A stretch of 41,940 nucleotides of DNA, from positions 1 through 41,940 of the forward strand of contig NZ_RRYV01000013.1 of the NCBI RefSeq assembly GCF_014861395.1, given 5' to 3'. This document shows, piece by piece, positions 27,338 through 37,145 of this stretch. The notes under the pieces were generated by a model. The model was given only the letters and a program-made list of their open reading frames with translations, was not told where the DNA came from and ran no database searches. Each line of letters opens with the position of its first letter. Within the stretch, counting starts at the first letter, position 1. This DNA is from Psychrobacter sp. FME13 (GTDB lineage: Bacteria > Pseudomonadota > Gammaproteobacteria > Pseudomonadales > Moraxellaceae). A program made the translations under genes and the position numbers.

Positions 27338-28984
27338 CTAGGGTTTTGCATTCAGATTTAGCTTGCTTACTATCAGTTTGGTCAATTGATTACCAAAAGT
27401 TAATTTATCTATATTTGAGTCATCAGCATTTGAGGTAATACTACTCAATAACCAACTCTCAAAAGGCGATATCAACAATAAAGGCAACTCCACAGGCAAT
27501 GACTCTTTGCTCGCTGGCAAAACAACACTAATCACGATCAAACTTTCACGCAACCATGATGGAATACCGAGCGTTTGATAGAGCTTCTTGCCAGATTGTG
27601 GGCGAGATGCTAGGGCTGTTTTTACGCGCTGATGACGAAGTAATGGGGTTATTTTTAATACCGCTGGGCTTACAGTCTCAAGCACTACTGCATCCTTATC
27701 ACTGTTCAATAATTCTTTATTACTGTTCAATAGTGCTTTATCACCAGCTAGTAGGACTTGATCCAATGCATCTGTCTGAAGCTGTAATTGCCACTTGATA
27801 CTTTGACCATGACGTACGGTCATACATACAGGTCGGTCAACCGCGACATCCATATCAGGTAAAGAAGGCTGAGGTAATATCTGCATTTGCTCCTTCAGCG
27901 GTATCTCAAACCATGCCAACCATTCACAGCTCAGCCTGTACAACTGCTGACGGTATCGACGGATAGTATAGGCGCGTTTGCGACCTTGCCAAAACAGCTT
28001 CGTCTGATGGTTTTGGTCAGTGCGCTGTGCTAAGTTCAATACATCATCTATCAGTTGTTTCGCAGGCGGTAACGGTTCGTCTTGACCAAGCCAATAGTGC
28101 AATAATTGACGTTGGCGATAAAGTGGCAATCTTTGTAGCTTATCTATATTTAACACATGCTGTACAGGTGGTAGCTGTAATGATGGCACTATTGTCTGCT
28201 GTAAATCCTCTACCGCTTGTGCGCTAATAATTGACTGCGCATCACGCAGTAACTGTGCGCTACGAGCAATATTATCAATTACATTGGAATTATATTGTGC
28301 CAATGCGGGCATGACATCACGGCGCAGTCCACTACGGACATTATCACCAGTATCATTGGTTGGGTCATCAATATATGGTAACTGTAAGCGCGTGGCGTAG
28401 GCACTAATATCAGCGCGCTGTATAGTGAGCCAAGGTCGCCATAATACGATACGATGTGCGCCCTGTGTGTGTACACTCCACGGCTGCATACCTGACAGCC
28501 CATTTACTCCAGCCCCTTGAATTAATCGCATCAGTACCGTTTCTGCTTGGTCGTCGGCGTGATGCGCTAACAATAAAACATCATCTTGGTTAAGACATGC
28601 GCGCATCACATCATAACGGGCCTGCCGCGCCGCTTGCTCATCATGACCGTTCACTTGCGCTTGTAAAACTTGACACGGTATCTGTTGCATCGCTGCCCAA
28701 TCAGCGACATGTGTTGCCCAAGTCCCACTATCTGCTTGCAGGCCATGATTCACATGTAAAAGCTGTGGTAAAAATGACAGTTTACCTTGTCGATAAAGCT
28801 GCACACACAGTGCGGCTAATGCCAATGAATCACGGCCACCACTACAGGCTAGCCAAATGCGGCGTCCGTGTAGCTGTTCACTGTACTCAGCCATGCTATC
28901 TAAAAACGCCACTGCTAGCTTAGCATCAACAGGTAATTCAGCGATTGGCTTGATAGCGTAAGAGAGGATTGCACTGCTGGTCAT
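27338..28984 (-). CDS. tilS: tRNA(Ile)-lysidine synthase
   Basis: TilS attaches lysine to C34 of tRNA(Ile)(CAU) so that it reads AUA; it is essential. The PP-loop SGGRDS is at 48-53 (IWLACSGGRDSLALAAL), followed by HVNHGLQADS and AHHADDQAETVLMRLIQGAG, the conserved N-type PPase motifs. The product has 548 residues against about 430 in E. coli; the excess is in the C-terminal half. That half includes a small near-tandem repeat (ALLNSNKELLNSDKD), also visible in the DNA near 27700-27740. I start at 28984 (AAGG upstream); an earlier start would cross the terminator-like hairpin at 29051-29085. It lies downstream of accA, an order also common in Proteobacteria. Confidence 0.94.
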   Translation of the reverse strand: MTSSAILSYAIKPIAELPVDAKLAVAFLDSMAEYSEQLHGRRIWLACSGGRDSLALAALCVQLYRQGKLSFLPQLLHVNHGLQADSGTWATHVADWAAMQQIPCQVLQAQVNGHDEQAARQARYDVMRACLNQDDVLLLAHHADDQAETVLMRLIQGAGVNGLSGMQPWSVHTQGAHRIVLWRPWLTIQRADISAYATRLQLPYIDDPTNDTGDNVRSGLRRDVMPALAQYNSNVIDNIARSAQLLRDAQSIISAQAVEDLQQTIVPSLQLPPVQHVLNIDKLQRLPLYRQRQLLHYWLGQDEPLPPAKQLIDDVLNLAQRTDQNHQTKLFWQGRKRAYTIRRYRQQLYRLSCEWLAWFEIPLKEQMQILPQPSLPDMDVAVDRPVCMTVRHGQSIKWQLQLQTDALDQVLLAGDKALLNSNKELLNSDKDAVVLETVSPAVLKITPLLRHQRVKTALASRPQSGKKLYQTLGIPSWLRESLIVISVVLPASKESLPVELPLLLISPFESWLLSSITSNADDSNIDKLTFGNQLTKLIVSKLNLNAKP

Positions 28985-29049
28985 AGTCAGCCTTATTTGC
29001 TTGCTATTATTTGTGGAGTTACTAGGGTAATCAAAACACAGACTTATCG

Positions 29050-29085
29050 ACACAAAAAAACGCGCCATTAAATGACACGTTTTTA
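29050..29085 (-). terminator. Probable terminator between accA and tilS
   Basis: On the minus strand AAACG(T)GTCATTT pairs imperfectly with AATGGCGCGTTT (two mismatches) and ends in seven T. It would act on the accA transcript and leave tilS partly to read-through or its own promoter. Confidence 0.55.
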
Positions 29086-29166
29086 TTTTAACACTAAGCT
29101 CAATATCTAATATTAAATGCCACGTATTCGTTACGTTTAATATCAGGTTGATGCAATACTAGCCGA

Positions 29167-29970
29167 CTAGGCAGGTAACATCACTTCAGAGTTGAATGAT
29201 TTAAGTTTTTGGTAACGTAGCTCGCAACGCTCTTGTGCATCCAAATCTTTGAGCTCATCTAATTGCTCAGCAATAAGAGCTTTTAATGCATTCATAACAG
29301 GTTGCGGCTGCACATGTGCGCCCTCGCCTTCTTCAATTACTGCATCAATCAAACCCATTTGATATAGATTGATAGCATTTAACTTAAGTGCCTCACTGGC
29401 ATCTTGTGCTTTTTCAGCTGTTTTCCACAAGATAGAAGCACAACCTTCAGGAGAGATAACCGAGTAGATACTGTTTTGCAGCATATTTACTTTATCACCC
29501 ACACCGATGGCTAATGCACCACCTGAACCGCCTTCGCCGATAATGGTCACAATGATAGGCACTTTTAAGCTGGAAAATACTGCGATACTTTCTGCGATGG
29601 CTTGCGCCTGTCCACGTTCTTCAGCACCGATTCCAGGATATGCACCTTGGGTATCCACAAAAGTCATTACAGGAATATTAAAGCGTTCAGCCATTTTGAC
29701 CAAACGAATCACTTTGCGATAACCTTCTGGATTTGCCATACCGAAGTTATGAGCAATCCGCTCACGAGTACTACGGCCGCGATGCTGACCAATAACCATC
29801 ACAGGCTGACCGTCAAAACGAGCCAAACCACCCAGTATTGCTTTATCATCAGCATAAGCACGATCGCCATGCAACTCATCAAACTCGGTAAACAGCTGAT
29901 TAACATAGTCCATAAATAATGGACGCTTGGCATGTCGTGCAAGCTGCACACTATCCCAGACAGTGCTCAT
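29167..29970 (-). CDS. accA: Acetyl-CoA carboxylase carboxyltransferase subunit alpha
   Basis: AccA with AccD transfers the carboxyl group from biotin to acetyl-CoA, making malonyl-CoA for fatty-acid synthesis. The product has 267 residues, shorter than the 319 of E. coli because the N-terminal helical region is missing. It starts [19 protein letters not shown], comparable to the Acinetobacter form, so it is a lineage trait rather than a truncation. Core motifs are intact: [45 protein letters not shown] and [20 protein letters not shown] with the oxyanion glycines. The start is supported by GGGAAAGG upstream. Confidence 0.95.
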   Translation of the reverse strand: MSTVWDSVQLARHAKRPLFMDYVNQLFTEFDELHGDRAYADDKAILGGLARFDGQPVMVIGQHRGRSTRERIAHNFGMANPEGYRKVIRLVKMAERFNIPVMTFVDTQGAYPGIGAEERGQAQAIAESIAVFSSLKVPIIVTIIGEGGSGGALAIGVGDKVNMLQNSIYSVISPEGCASILWKTAEKAQDASEALKLNAINLYQMGLIDAVIEEGEGAHVQPQPVMNALKALIAEQLDELKDLDAQERCELRYQKLKSFNSEVMLPA

Positions 29971-30156
29971 AGACCTTTCCCTTTAATAATTATATTCAAC
30001 AATGGCATCATTATCGATGTTCAGACAATAAAAGTACAGTTGTAAACTCAATAAAGGCTATAGTAGCACATCTTATATGGTATGACATTATCGACAGAGC
30101 TGCTTTTGTTACGGCAAACTGTAGCTTAATACTCACAACAGTAATTTTTATTGTCC

Positions 30157-31692
30157 CTAAGCTTCGACTACGCTCAGCTTCACGCCCCACTTAGCGAACT
30201 GATCAACCTCAGTATGTAGATCAGGCAATAAGAAGGCGTAGTGCTCACTACTATTGGTAACGGTAATTTGCCAACAGTTATCATCCACAACTGTTAATTG
30301 TAATTCTGGCAATTCATAATCACTGCGGCTATGATGCGCCAGTACTGCCAACCGTAATAGTAAGCAAAGATACACGAGCTGATCACCACCGATAGTACAG
30401 GTTTGCTCAAGCATATCGGCTTTGAGCTTACGGCGATGATTGAGCATTAACTGCGCCATACGTTTTTGATCGACTTGCGAAAACCCTGGAATATCTGAAT
30501 ATTCGAGCAAATAAGCACTGTGCTTATGGTAACTACTATGACTGATCGCCAGTCCTATCTCATGCAAAAACGCGGCACGTCTGAGCAAATCACCGTCATC
30601 GCTACTGAGATCAAGCTTTTCCTGCACCTGATCAAACAAATGACGGCTGGTCTTGACAACTTGCTTAGCTTGCTTTTTGTCGCCTGAATAGCGTTTTATT
30701 AGTGCTAACACACTACGGTCACGCACATCTTCGCTAACAAAGCGGCCAAGCATATCGTACATCACCCCTTCACGTAGCGCACCATCTGAATAAGTAATGG
30801 TCTCAACACCTAGCACCTTCATGACTGCACGCAATACGGCAACACCTGCTGGAAATACTGCTTTACGATGTTCTTTAACACCTTCTAAATTAATATCACT
30901 AACGTTACCAATCTTAGTCAGCAGCTTTTCTAGTTTTTTGACACCTTTATAAGTGATACGCTCCTGCTCATCAGCCCACCCTTTAGACACTAAAACATTA
31001 CGTACTGCTTTGATCGTGCCGCTTGAGCCAACCACACTACTCCAGCCTGTTTTTTGATAACGACCATTAATAGCCAACACTTCTTTGCGCGCGCCCGAAA
31101 TAGCACTGTTAAAAGCCTCTTTAGTAACCAGTCCGTCAGCAAAGTATTTTTGTGTAAAAGAAACACAGCCCATCTGCAAGCTTTCGGTTAATAGCGGATC
31201 GAACTCTTGACCGATAATAAACTCTGTCGAGCCACCACCAATGTCCATCACTAAGCGTTTATCGCTACTAGCATTGGTATGCGAGACTCCCAAGTAAATC
31301 AGCCTCGCTTCTTCACGTCCTGCAATGATCTCAATAGGCTTTGGCAAAATCTTATTAGCACGTGCAATAAAATCATTTGCATTTTTGGCTTGTCGCAATG
31401 CGTTGGTCGCTACGATTCGAATACGCTCAGGTGGCACCGAGTCTAAACGTGCCACGAAACGGCTCAAACACTCAAGCCCGCGCTTTTCGGCTGCCGCACT
31501 TAAAATTTTATTTTCGTCCAATCCCGCAGCGAGCTGCACCTTTTCAGACATAGAGACTACTTTTCGCACCTCACCATGATCAAGACGCGCAATGGCTAAG
31601 TGAAAACTGTTGGAACCAATATCAATGGCTGCCATCATTTCGTCATCAGCAAGTGGTAGGTTTGTAAGGTGTTCAATAGGCATAAGTGACAT
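30157..31692 (-). CDS. ppx: Exopolyphosphatase (Ppx/GppA family)
   Basis: The enzyme hydrolyses terminal phosphates from polyphosphate and possibly pppGpp. The 511 residues are close to E. coli Ppx. The ASKHA-type N-terminal domain has MAAIDIGSNSFHLAIARLDH (about 20-39), the catalytic Glu region AGREEARLIYLGV, and LVMDIGGGSTEFIIG (about 144-158). YSDGALREGVMYDML precedes a C-terminal HD-like domain with FLHEIGLAISHSSYHKHSAY. GppA is a close relative and cannot be excluded, but the long C-terminal part favours Ppx. No polyphosphate kinase gene lies next to it in this window. Confidence 0.9.
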   Translation of the reverse strand: MSLMPIEHLTNLPLADDEMMAAIDIGSNSFHLAIARLDHGEVRKVVSMSEKVQLAAGLDENKILSAAAEKRGLECLSRFVARLDSVPPERIRIVATNALRQAKNANDFIARANKILPKPIEIIAGREEARLIYLGVSHTNASSDKRLVMDIGGGSTEFIIGQEFDPLLTESLQMGCVSFTQKYFADGLVTKEAFNSAISGARKEVLAINGRYQKTGWSSVVGSSGTIKAVRNVLVSKGWADEQERITYKGVKKLEKLLTKIGNVSDINLEGVKEHRKAVFPAGVAVLRAVMKVLGVETITYSDGALREGVMYDMLGRFVSEDVRDRSVLALIKRYSGDKKQAKQVVKTSRHLFDQVQEKLDLSSDDGDLLRRAAFLHEIGLAISHSSYHKHSAYLLEYSDIPGFSQVDQKRMAQLMLNHRRKLKADMLEQTCTIGGDQLVYLCLLLRLAVLAHHSRSDYELPELQLTVVDDNCWQITVTNSSEHYAFLLPDLHTEVDQFAKWGVKLSVVEA

Positions 31693-32088
31693 CGTTACCG
31701 TGTAAGATAAATGAAAGAACAGAAGCTAGCATCAGAAAATTAGTGTGCAAACATCACAAGTACAAAAGACAGCGAAACCCACACACATCAATAAGGTTTT
31801 GCCATTAAAGCATTTATGCCAAACACTGGCAAGTGACGCAAAATCAAGCTGAAATCGCAAGCACATCATAAGCTACTTGATAAAATCCAACGTCACATCT
31901 AATACTTGTGTTAATAATATTGGTTTGCTACATTGAAAGCCACTCATATTATAATAAATAACAGTGACTTACTGACTATTTATAAGTATGCAGCAAATAA
32001 AAGGATTTTTAAGGCGTATGGAGTGCTTGTCAATTAGCAATAGCCATTTAACTTTGTACTATATCAGCCATTAGCAAGGAAGCTAAAA
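31693..32088. promoter_or_regulatory. Divergent spacer between ppx and the DUF962 gene
   Basis: This 396-bp gene-free spacer is A+T-rich and must hold both promoters. No convincing hexamer pair, PHO-box-like repeat or strong palindrome was found by eye. Confidence 0.35.
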
Positions 32089-32484
32089 ATGAACCAAACT
32101 GCCACACAAAGTAAGGTCAAAGCCACTGGTGCTCAATCTAGCAAGAGTATAATGAAAGCTAGTACACCCATCAAACAAAAATTTTATGATTTCTACTTGG
32201 ACGAGCATCAAAACATGGCGTGCCGAAGATTGCACTTCGCAGGCAGTAGTTTTGGCTTATTAGGCTTGGCAAAATCAATAAAAGACCGCTCACCAAAACC
32301 AGTATTAAAAGGGATTGCCGCAGGATATGCTTGCGCTTGGGTTGGGCATTTTTTCTTTGAAAAAAACAAACCAGCTTCTTTTAAGTTTCCATTAAAAAGC
32401 TTTGCCAGTGACTTTCGAATGTATAGCGATGTGCTACGTGGTAACTTGAGTCTAAAAGACCGTAAGTTTGATAAAGCACGATAA
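32089..32484 (+). CDS. DUF962 / Mpo1-like membrane protein
   Basis: The 131-residue product matches the DUF962 pattern: FYDFYLDEHQNMACRRLHFAG (about 32-52, with the conserved His-x-x-x-Cys-Arg-x-x-His), GYACAWVGHFFFEKNKPASF (about 84-103), and the C-terminal FRMYSDVLRG. Yeast Mpo1 of this family is an Fe2+-dependent dioxygenase that removes one carbon from 2-hydroxy fatty acids, and the histidines are the metal ligands. A related activity here is inference. The N-terminal 30 residues are polar and variable. The start has AAGGAAG upstream. It stands alone between ppx and hemL. Confidence 0.85.
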   Translation: MNQTATQSKVKATGAQSSKSIMKASTPIKQKFYDFYLDEHQNMACRRLHFAGSSFGLLGLAKSIKDRSPKPVLKGIAAGYACAWVGHFFFEKNKPASFKFPLKSFASDFRMYSDVLRGNLSLKDRKFDKAR

Positions 32485-32569
32485 AATTCAATGCTTGGTT
32501 ATTGTCCGCTCATATCAGACTAATACAACTTTTTATCTATTTTATAGACGAAGAAATCATGGTTTTTGC

Positions 32570-32600
32570 TAGGGTCTGTTGAACATTTAAATATTAGGGC
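32570..32600 (+). repeat. Solo end of the MITE-like element
   Basis: TAGGGTCTGTTGAACATTTA and the next 11 bases match the left end of the element at 8878 with five mismatches over 31 bp. No matching right end follows, because a terminator hairpin begins immediately after. It is most likely a decayed copy. Confidence 0.65.
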
Positions 32601-32602
32601 AT

Positions 32603-32632
32603 AAAAAAACCAGCACAGTGGCTGGTTTTTAT
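32603..32632. terminator. Bidirectional terminator between the DUF962 gene and hemL
   Basis: AAAAACCAGC / GCTGGTTTTT (10-bp perfect stem, loop ACAGTG) is flanked by an A run at 32603-32609, giving T runs on both strands. It is best placed to end hemL on the minus strand. Confidence 0.88.
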
Positions 32633-32661
32633 TTTAATGCCGAAAGCGATTACTTATAAAG

Positions 32662-33969
32662 CTAAGCCTTTGCCATTTCTGCAAATATCTCATCAGCAGC
32701 TTTGATTGACGCATCAATATCTTCATCGCTATGCTTGATTGACATAAAACCTGCTTCATAGGCAGATGGTGCCAAATAAATACCACGATCCAGCATACCG
32801 TGGAAGAAAGTATTAAACACTTCCATATCGCACTCTGTCACGTCATCAAAGTTGCTAGGTGTATCAGTCGCTGCGTCTTTGACGAAGAACATGCCAAACA
32901 TGCCACCCAGTTTATTGGTGCGTAGGTTGATACCATGCTTATCGGCAGCCTCTTGAAAACCGTCTACTAGACGATCTACTTTCGCTGCCAATTCATCATA
33001 AAAACCTTCTACCGTTAAGTCTTCAAACATAGCGATACCAGCACGCATTGCTAACGGGTTACCTGATAACGTGCCAGCTTGATAGACACCACCAAGTGGG
33101 GCGATACAAGACATAACGGCTTCCTTACCACCGAAAGCACCAACTGGTAGACCTGCACCGATGATTTTACCAAAGCAAGTCAAATCAGGAGTAATACCGA
33201 AGTGTGCTTGTGCGCCGCCAAGACCAACACGGAAGCCAGTCATCACTTCATCAAAAATCAATACCGCACCATTAGCAGTACATTCGGCACGCAACGTATC
33301 ATGGAAGTCTTGTGTTGGAATGACCATGTTCATGTTACCAGCGATTGGCTCTAAGATAACACAGGCAATCTCTTCGCCCCATTTTGCAAAACAATCCTTA
33401 ATCGCTTGTGGGTCATTATAAGGAATCGTAATCGTGTGCTTGGCAAAGTCAGCTGGAACACCTTTTGATGTTGGCTCACCAATATCAAGCATGCCTGAGC
33501 CCGCTTTTACCAATAAACTGTCTGAGTGACCATGATAGCAGCCTTCAAACTTAACGATTTTGTCACGCTGCGTATAGCCACGAGCCAAGCGAATCGCGCT
33601 CATGGTTGCTTCTGTCCCAGAGCTGGTCATACGAATCATCTCCACACTAGGAACAATTTCGCAAATTTTATCAGCCACGGTGGTTTCAAATGGCGTAGGC
33701 GTACCAAAACTTAAGCCATCATCGGCTGCTTTTTTAACGGCATCGATTACTTTGGGATGCGCATGGCCTAAAATCATTGGTCCCCAAGACCCAACATAAT
33801 CAATATAGGCGTTGTCTTCAGTGTCATAAATTTTACTGCCGTTGGCACGGTGCATAAAAATAGGCGTGCCACCTACCCCAGCAAACGCGCGAACAGGTGA
33901 GTTAACGCCGCCCGGAATATGCTTGCGAGCTTGGGCAAAAAGTTGTTCGTTTTTAGTACTCATAGTCAT
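32662..33969 (-). CDS. hemL: Glutamate-1-semialdehyde 2,1-aminomutase
   Basis: HemL moves the amino group of glutamate-1-semialdehyde to make 5-aminolevulinate, using the product of HemA, which is also encoded in this window about 19 kb away. The 435-residue class III PLP enzyme has [18 protein letters not shown] (about 17-34), [16 protein letters not shown], the cofactor Asp in [13 protein letters not shown], and the PLP lysine in [18 protein letters not shown] second ATG three codons inside (33963) is as plausible a start and has better spacing from AAGAG. It is separated from the cyd operon by a terminator. Confidence 0.96.
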   Translation of the reverse strand: MTMSTKNEQLFAQARKHIPGGVNSPVRAFAGVGGTPIFMHRANGSKIYDTEDNAYIDYVGSWGPMILGHAHPKVIDAVKKAADDGLSFGTPTPFETTVADKICEIVPSVEMIRMTSSGTEATMSAIRLARGYTQRDKIVKFEGCYHGHSDSLLVKAGSGMLDIGEPTSKGVPADFAKHTITIPYNDPQAIKDCFAKWGEEIACVILEPIAGNMNMVIPTQDFHDTLRAECTANGAVLIFDEVMTGFRVGLGGAQAHFGITPDLTCFGKIIGAGLPVGAFGGKEAVMSCIAPLGGVYQAGTLSGNPLAMRAGIAMFEDLTVEGFYDELAAKVDRLVDGFQEAADKHGINLRTNKLGGMFGMFFVKDAATDTPSNFDDVTECDMEVFNTFFHGMLDRGIYLAPSAYEAGFMSIKHSDEDIDASIKAADEIFAEMAKA

Positions 33970-34026
33970 GACTCTTTATTATATTGATAAAAAATATCGA
34001 TTAAACAGCTTGGTGCGCCTATCTTA

Positions 34027-34059
34027 ACAAAAAAAAGTGAGCTCATCTGAGCTCACTTT
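34027..34059 (-). terminator. Intrinsic terminator of the cydABX operon
   Basis: The perfect 11-bp stem AAAGTGAGCTC / GAGCTCACTTT (loop ATCT) ends on the minus strand in eight T. It lies about 75 bp after the cydX stop. Confidence 0.93.
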
Positions 34060-34132
34060 GTATCTAACCAATAAAACCTATTATAAAAACAGCTATCATT
34101 CAGGCGCTTTACCAGAATAATTGACCACTGCT

Positions 34133-34288
34133 TTACTCAGGTAGTTTCTCAGGTTCAGGTGTTTCCTGCTGTTTCTGTTTAGGAGAAAATGACTCTAAGC
34201 GACCTTGCTCATGCTCTAACCAAATTGCATTAACAATGGCCAATAACACCGCGAATCCTAACCCCAATACCCAGGCGAAATACCACAT
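34133..34288 (-). CDS. cydX: Cytochrome bd oxidase small subunit CydX
   Basis: The 51-residue single-span membrane protein starts with the diagnostic MWYFAWVLGLGFAVLLAIVN and continues AIWLEHE. The rest is a polar, Pro/Glu/Gln-rich cytoplasmic tail. CydX stabilises the haem groups of cytochrome bd and is needed for full oxidase activity. It lies 27 bp after cydB on the same strand and has its own strong GGAGAG ribosome-binding site. Confidence 0.93.
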   Translation of the reverse strand: MWYFAWVLGLGFAVLLAIVNAIWLEHEQGRLESFSPKQKQQETPEPEKLPE

Positions 34289-34315
34289 ATTGTTCTCTCC
34301 AAATTAGTAGACCGT

Positions 34316-35455
34316 TTAGTAAAGCGTGTGATCATTTTCACGGATATAAGCGGCAGTGACTTTACCGCGCATGACGCTATACGCCCAACTGGTATAGATC
34401 ACAATGAGTGGTACAAAAATAGCCACAGCATAGAGCATAATCATTAGTGTTAAATGACTAGAGACGCTATCCCAAATCGTCAAGCTAGAGTTTGGAAAGG
34501 TTGATGATGGCATAATGAATGGGAATAATGCGATACCTGCCGTCATGATAACACCTAATACGGCAATACTTGAGCTAACAAACGCTGTCAGTGTTTTGCC
34601 GATTTTTAATAACATAGCCGTTACTAATGCCATCAATACACCCAATGCAGGGAAGACCCACGCCACTGGATAAGTCGCAAAGTTAGTCATCCAACCACCA
34701 GGCTGCGAAACCACTTCCTTGCTAAGCACATTCGGTAAGCCAGCTGGATCAATTGTTGATGTAATGACATAACCATCAAGCGTTTGTACCCAAAATCCAG
34801 CGCCAACAAACAATGCCACCATCACCACAGCAGAAATCATGGTGTAACGAATCGTACGTGTCTGAATAAGACCTTCTGTACGATGCGCTAAATAGGTACC
34901 GCCTTGCATGATTAACATGGTAGCACTGACTAAACCACAAAGAATAGCAAACGGACTTAATAGTTGCCAAAAATTGCCTGTATAAGTCGATCGTAACGTA
35001 TTATCAAAGCTAAATGGCACACCCAAAAATAGATTACCAAAAGCAACACCGAAGACCACTGCAGGTACAAATGAGCCTACAAACAGCCCCCAGTCCCAGG
35101 CGTTACGCCATCTTTGATCTTTAACCATGCTACGATACTTAAACCCAACTGGTCGAAAAAATAGTGCCCATAGAACTGCCATCATCGCCCAATAAAAACC
35201 ACTGAACGCCGTTGCATACACCATCGGCCAAGCAGCAAATAATGCACCACCTGCAGTAATAAACCAAACTTGGTTGCCTTCCCAATGTGGTCCAATCGTA
35301 TTAATAACTAGACGGCGTTCTTCATCATTTTTACCAATGAATGGCAACAGGGTACAAACCCCCATATCATGCCCATCCATAATGGCAAAACCAATTAGCA
35401 GTACACCAACGATCAGCCACCACATTATTTTTAATGTTTCATAATCAAACAACAT
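34316..35455 (-). CDS. cydB: Cytochrome bd ubiquinol oxidase subunit II
   Basis: CydB pairs with CydA in the inner-membrane quinol oxidase that reduces O2 with high affinity. The 379 residues have about eight or nine membrane segments, an ordinary length. The start MLFDYETLKIMWWLIVGVLL and FAIMDGHDMGVCTLLPFIG (about 23-41, with the conserved acidic residue) are typical, as is INTIGPHWEGNQVWFITAGG near 48-67. Its start overlaps the cydA stop by 11 bp, implying translational coupling in a cydABX operon. Confidence 0.96.
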   Translation of the reverse strand: MLFDYETLKIMWWLIVGVLLIGFAIMDGHDMGVCTLLPFIGKNDEERRLVINTIGPHWEGNQVWFITAGGALFAAWPMVYATAFSGFYWAMMAVLWALFFRPVGFKYRSMVKDQRWRNAWDWGLFVGSFVPAVVFGVAFGNLFLGVPFSFDNTLRSTYTGNFWQLLSPFAILCGLVSATMLIMQGGTYLAHRTEGLIQTRTIRYTMISAVVMVALFVGAGFWVQTLDGYVITSTIDPAGLPNVLSKEVVSQPGGWMTNFATYPVAWVFPALGVLMALVTAMLLKIGKTLTAFVSSSIAVLGVIMTAGIALFPFIMPSSTFPNSSLTIWDSVSSHLTLMIMLYAVAIFVPLIVIYTSWAYSVMRGKVTAAYIRENDHTLY

Positions 35456-37043
35456 GAGTCACCTCCTGATCCGCGGCAGTCGGCGTTACATTGCGAGGTG
35501 TCTCGCCATCATAACGTCCTGTACCCAAACTTGCTGGCCCTAACTTCACGTATTTAATCATCAAGTACATCTCGATAATCAACAAGACGGTATAAAACCC
35601 AACAAACCCAGCAAGCGACCAATAAACATTCGCCACACCGATATTCGATGTTGATACATAAGTTGGCAGTACACCATAAATAGTCCAAGGCTGACGCCCA
35701 TATTCAGCGACAAACCAACCAAGCTCAGCTGCTATCCAAGGTGCTGGTAACATCACAACAGCCCATTTAAGTAGCCATGTTTTTTCAGCAAACGTTCCTT
35801 TAAAAGTAAACCACAAGCTGGTTAAGAATAACGCCAACATTAAGAATCCAAGCCCTACCATGATACGGAAAGACCAAAACATCGGTGCTACCTTAGGAAT
35901 GCTGTCATCTGCAGCTTTCTGAATCATTTCAGGTGTGGCCTGTGAGACATCAGCAGTATATTTTTTAAGTAGAAGTCCAAATCCTAAGTCATTTTTGACC
36001 TTATCAAACTCAGCCCTTAATGCCATATCATCTGGCGTTTCACGCAGTTGCTCTAATAGTCCTACCGCAGTGATACCAGTGGTAATGCGTTCACGGTTTA
36101 GCTCTTTAATATCATGTATACCAGGGATTTCTGTATCCAAAGAACGCGTACCGATCAGTCCCATCGCATAAGGAATCTGCACTTCCCAGTTATTTTTCTG
36201 CTCTTCTTCGTTAATACTAGCAATCAAATTGAACGGTGCTGGCGCAGGCTCAGTGTGCCACATCGCTTCCATCGTCGCCAATTTGGTTTGTTGGGCTTTA
36301 CCAACGGAGTAGCCTGATTCATCACCCAATACAATCACACTACAAATAGACGCCAGACCAAAAGCCGCTGCTACCTGAAAACTGCGCTTGGCAAATTCAA
36401 CGTCTCGTTTGCGCAGTAAGTATAAGGCTGAAATAGACAATACAAACAATGATCCCACGACATAACCTGCCGATACCGTATGTACAAATTTATTCTGGGC
36501 ATCCGGGTTAAATAGAATGGCTGAAACATCAACCATTTCCATGCGCATGGTTTGATAATTAAATTCAGCACCGACAGGGCTTTGCATCCAGCCGTTGGCA
36601 ATCAAAATCCATAATGCTGAAAGATTGGTTCCGACTGCCATCAAGACAGTAACAACTAAATGTTGAAAGCGAGACAGTCTGTCCCAACCAAAAAAGAATA
36701 ACCCTACCATTGTGGATTCAAGAAAGAAGGCCATCAGCCCCTCAATGGCAAGCGGCGCACCAAAAATATCGCCTACATACTGTGAATAATAAGACCAGTT
36801 GGTGCCGAATTGAAACTCCATGGTGATGCCTGTCGTGACACCAAGCGCAAAGTTAATACCAAATAACTTGCCCCAATAACGCGTCATATCCTTCCACACT
36901 TGTAACCCTGTGGTTACATAGACAGCCTCCATAATCACCAGGAGCCAAACCATGCCTAACGTGAGTGGAATAAACAAAAAATGGTAAAGCGCTGTCACCG
37001 CAAACTGCAAGCGGGACATGTCTACTAGATGTTCAGTAATCAT
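35445..37043 (-). CDS. cydA: Cytochrome bd ubiquinol oxidase subunit I
   Basis: CydA carries haems b558, b595 and d and the quinol site. The 532 residues begin MITEHLVDMSRLQFAVTALY followed by HFLF, where the histidine is the axial ligand of haem b595/d. GWMQSPVGAEF, the haem b558 histidine in FVHTVSAGYVVG and the later Met in the b558 pair are recognisable. The hydrophilic Q loop (about 250-350; LGDESGYSVGKAQQTKLATM and following) is of the long type seen in E. coli. It is the first gene of the leftward operon; a TTGAA-N4-TTCAA palindrome lies 87-102 bp upstream of the start codon, and low-oxygen induction would be expected. Confidence 0.97.
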   Translation of the reverse strand: MITEHLVDMSRLQFAVTALYHFLFIPLTLGMVWLLVIMEAVYVTTGLQVWKDMTRYWGKLFGINFALGVTTGITMEFQFGTNWSYYSQYVGDIFGAPLAIEGLMAFFLESTMVGLFFFGWDRLSRFQHLVVTVLMAVGTNLSALWILIANGWMQSPVGAEFNYQTMRMEMVDVSAILFNPDAQNKFVHTVSAGYVVGSLFVLSISALYLLRKRDVEFAKRSFQVAAAFGLASICSVIVLGDESGYSVGKAQQTKLATMEAMWHTEPAPAPFNLIASINEEEQKNNWEVQIPYAMGLIGTRSLDTEIPGIHDIKELNRERITTGITAVGLLEQLRETPDDMALRAEFDKVKNDLGFGLLLKKYTADVSQATPEMIQKAADDSIPKVAPMFWSFRIMVGLGFLMLALFLTSLWFTFKGTFAEKTWLLKWAVVMLPAPWIAAELGWFVAEYGRQPWTIYGVLPTYVSTSNIGVANVYWSLAGFVGFYTVLLIIEMYLMIKYVKLGPASLGTGRYDGETPRNVTPTAADQEVTHVV

Positions 37044-37129
37044 ACCAAACTCCCTAAAAATAAGGGCTTACCAGCACAGTTCACTATCAAGACAAACACC
37101 CTGTATGTTATATCAGAGATATTTATCTA

Positions 37130-37145
37130 TTGAATATATTCAATT
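37130..37145. promoter_or_regulatory. FNR/ANR-like palindrome upstream of cydA
   Basis: ATTGAATATATTCAAT is a perfect 16-bp palindrome. The core TTGAA-N4-TTCAA has the spacing of FNR/ANR sites (TTGAT-N4-ATCAA) with one change per half-site. cyd operons are classically controlled by FNR-type and ArcA regulators, so this is a good candidate, but A+T richness raises the chance of accidental palindromes. Confidence 0.42.

Noticed and set aside
29167..29970. AccA as an N-terminally truncated gene
   Set aside because: The short form matches the Acinetobacter-type AccA and all catalytic motifs are intact.
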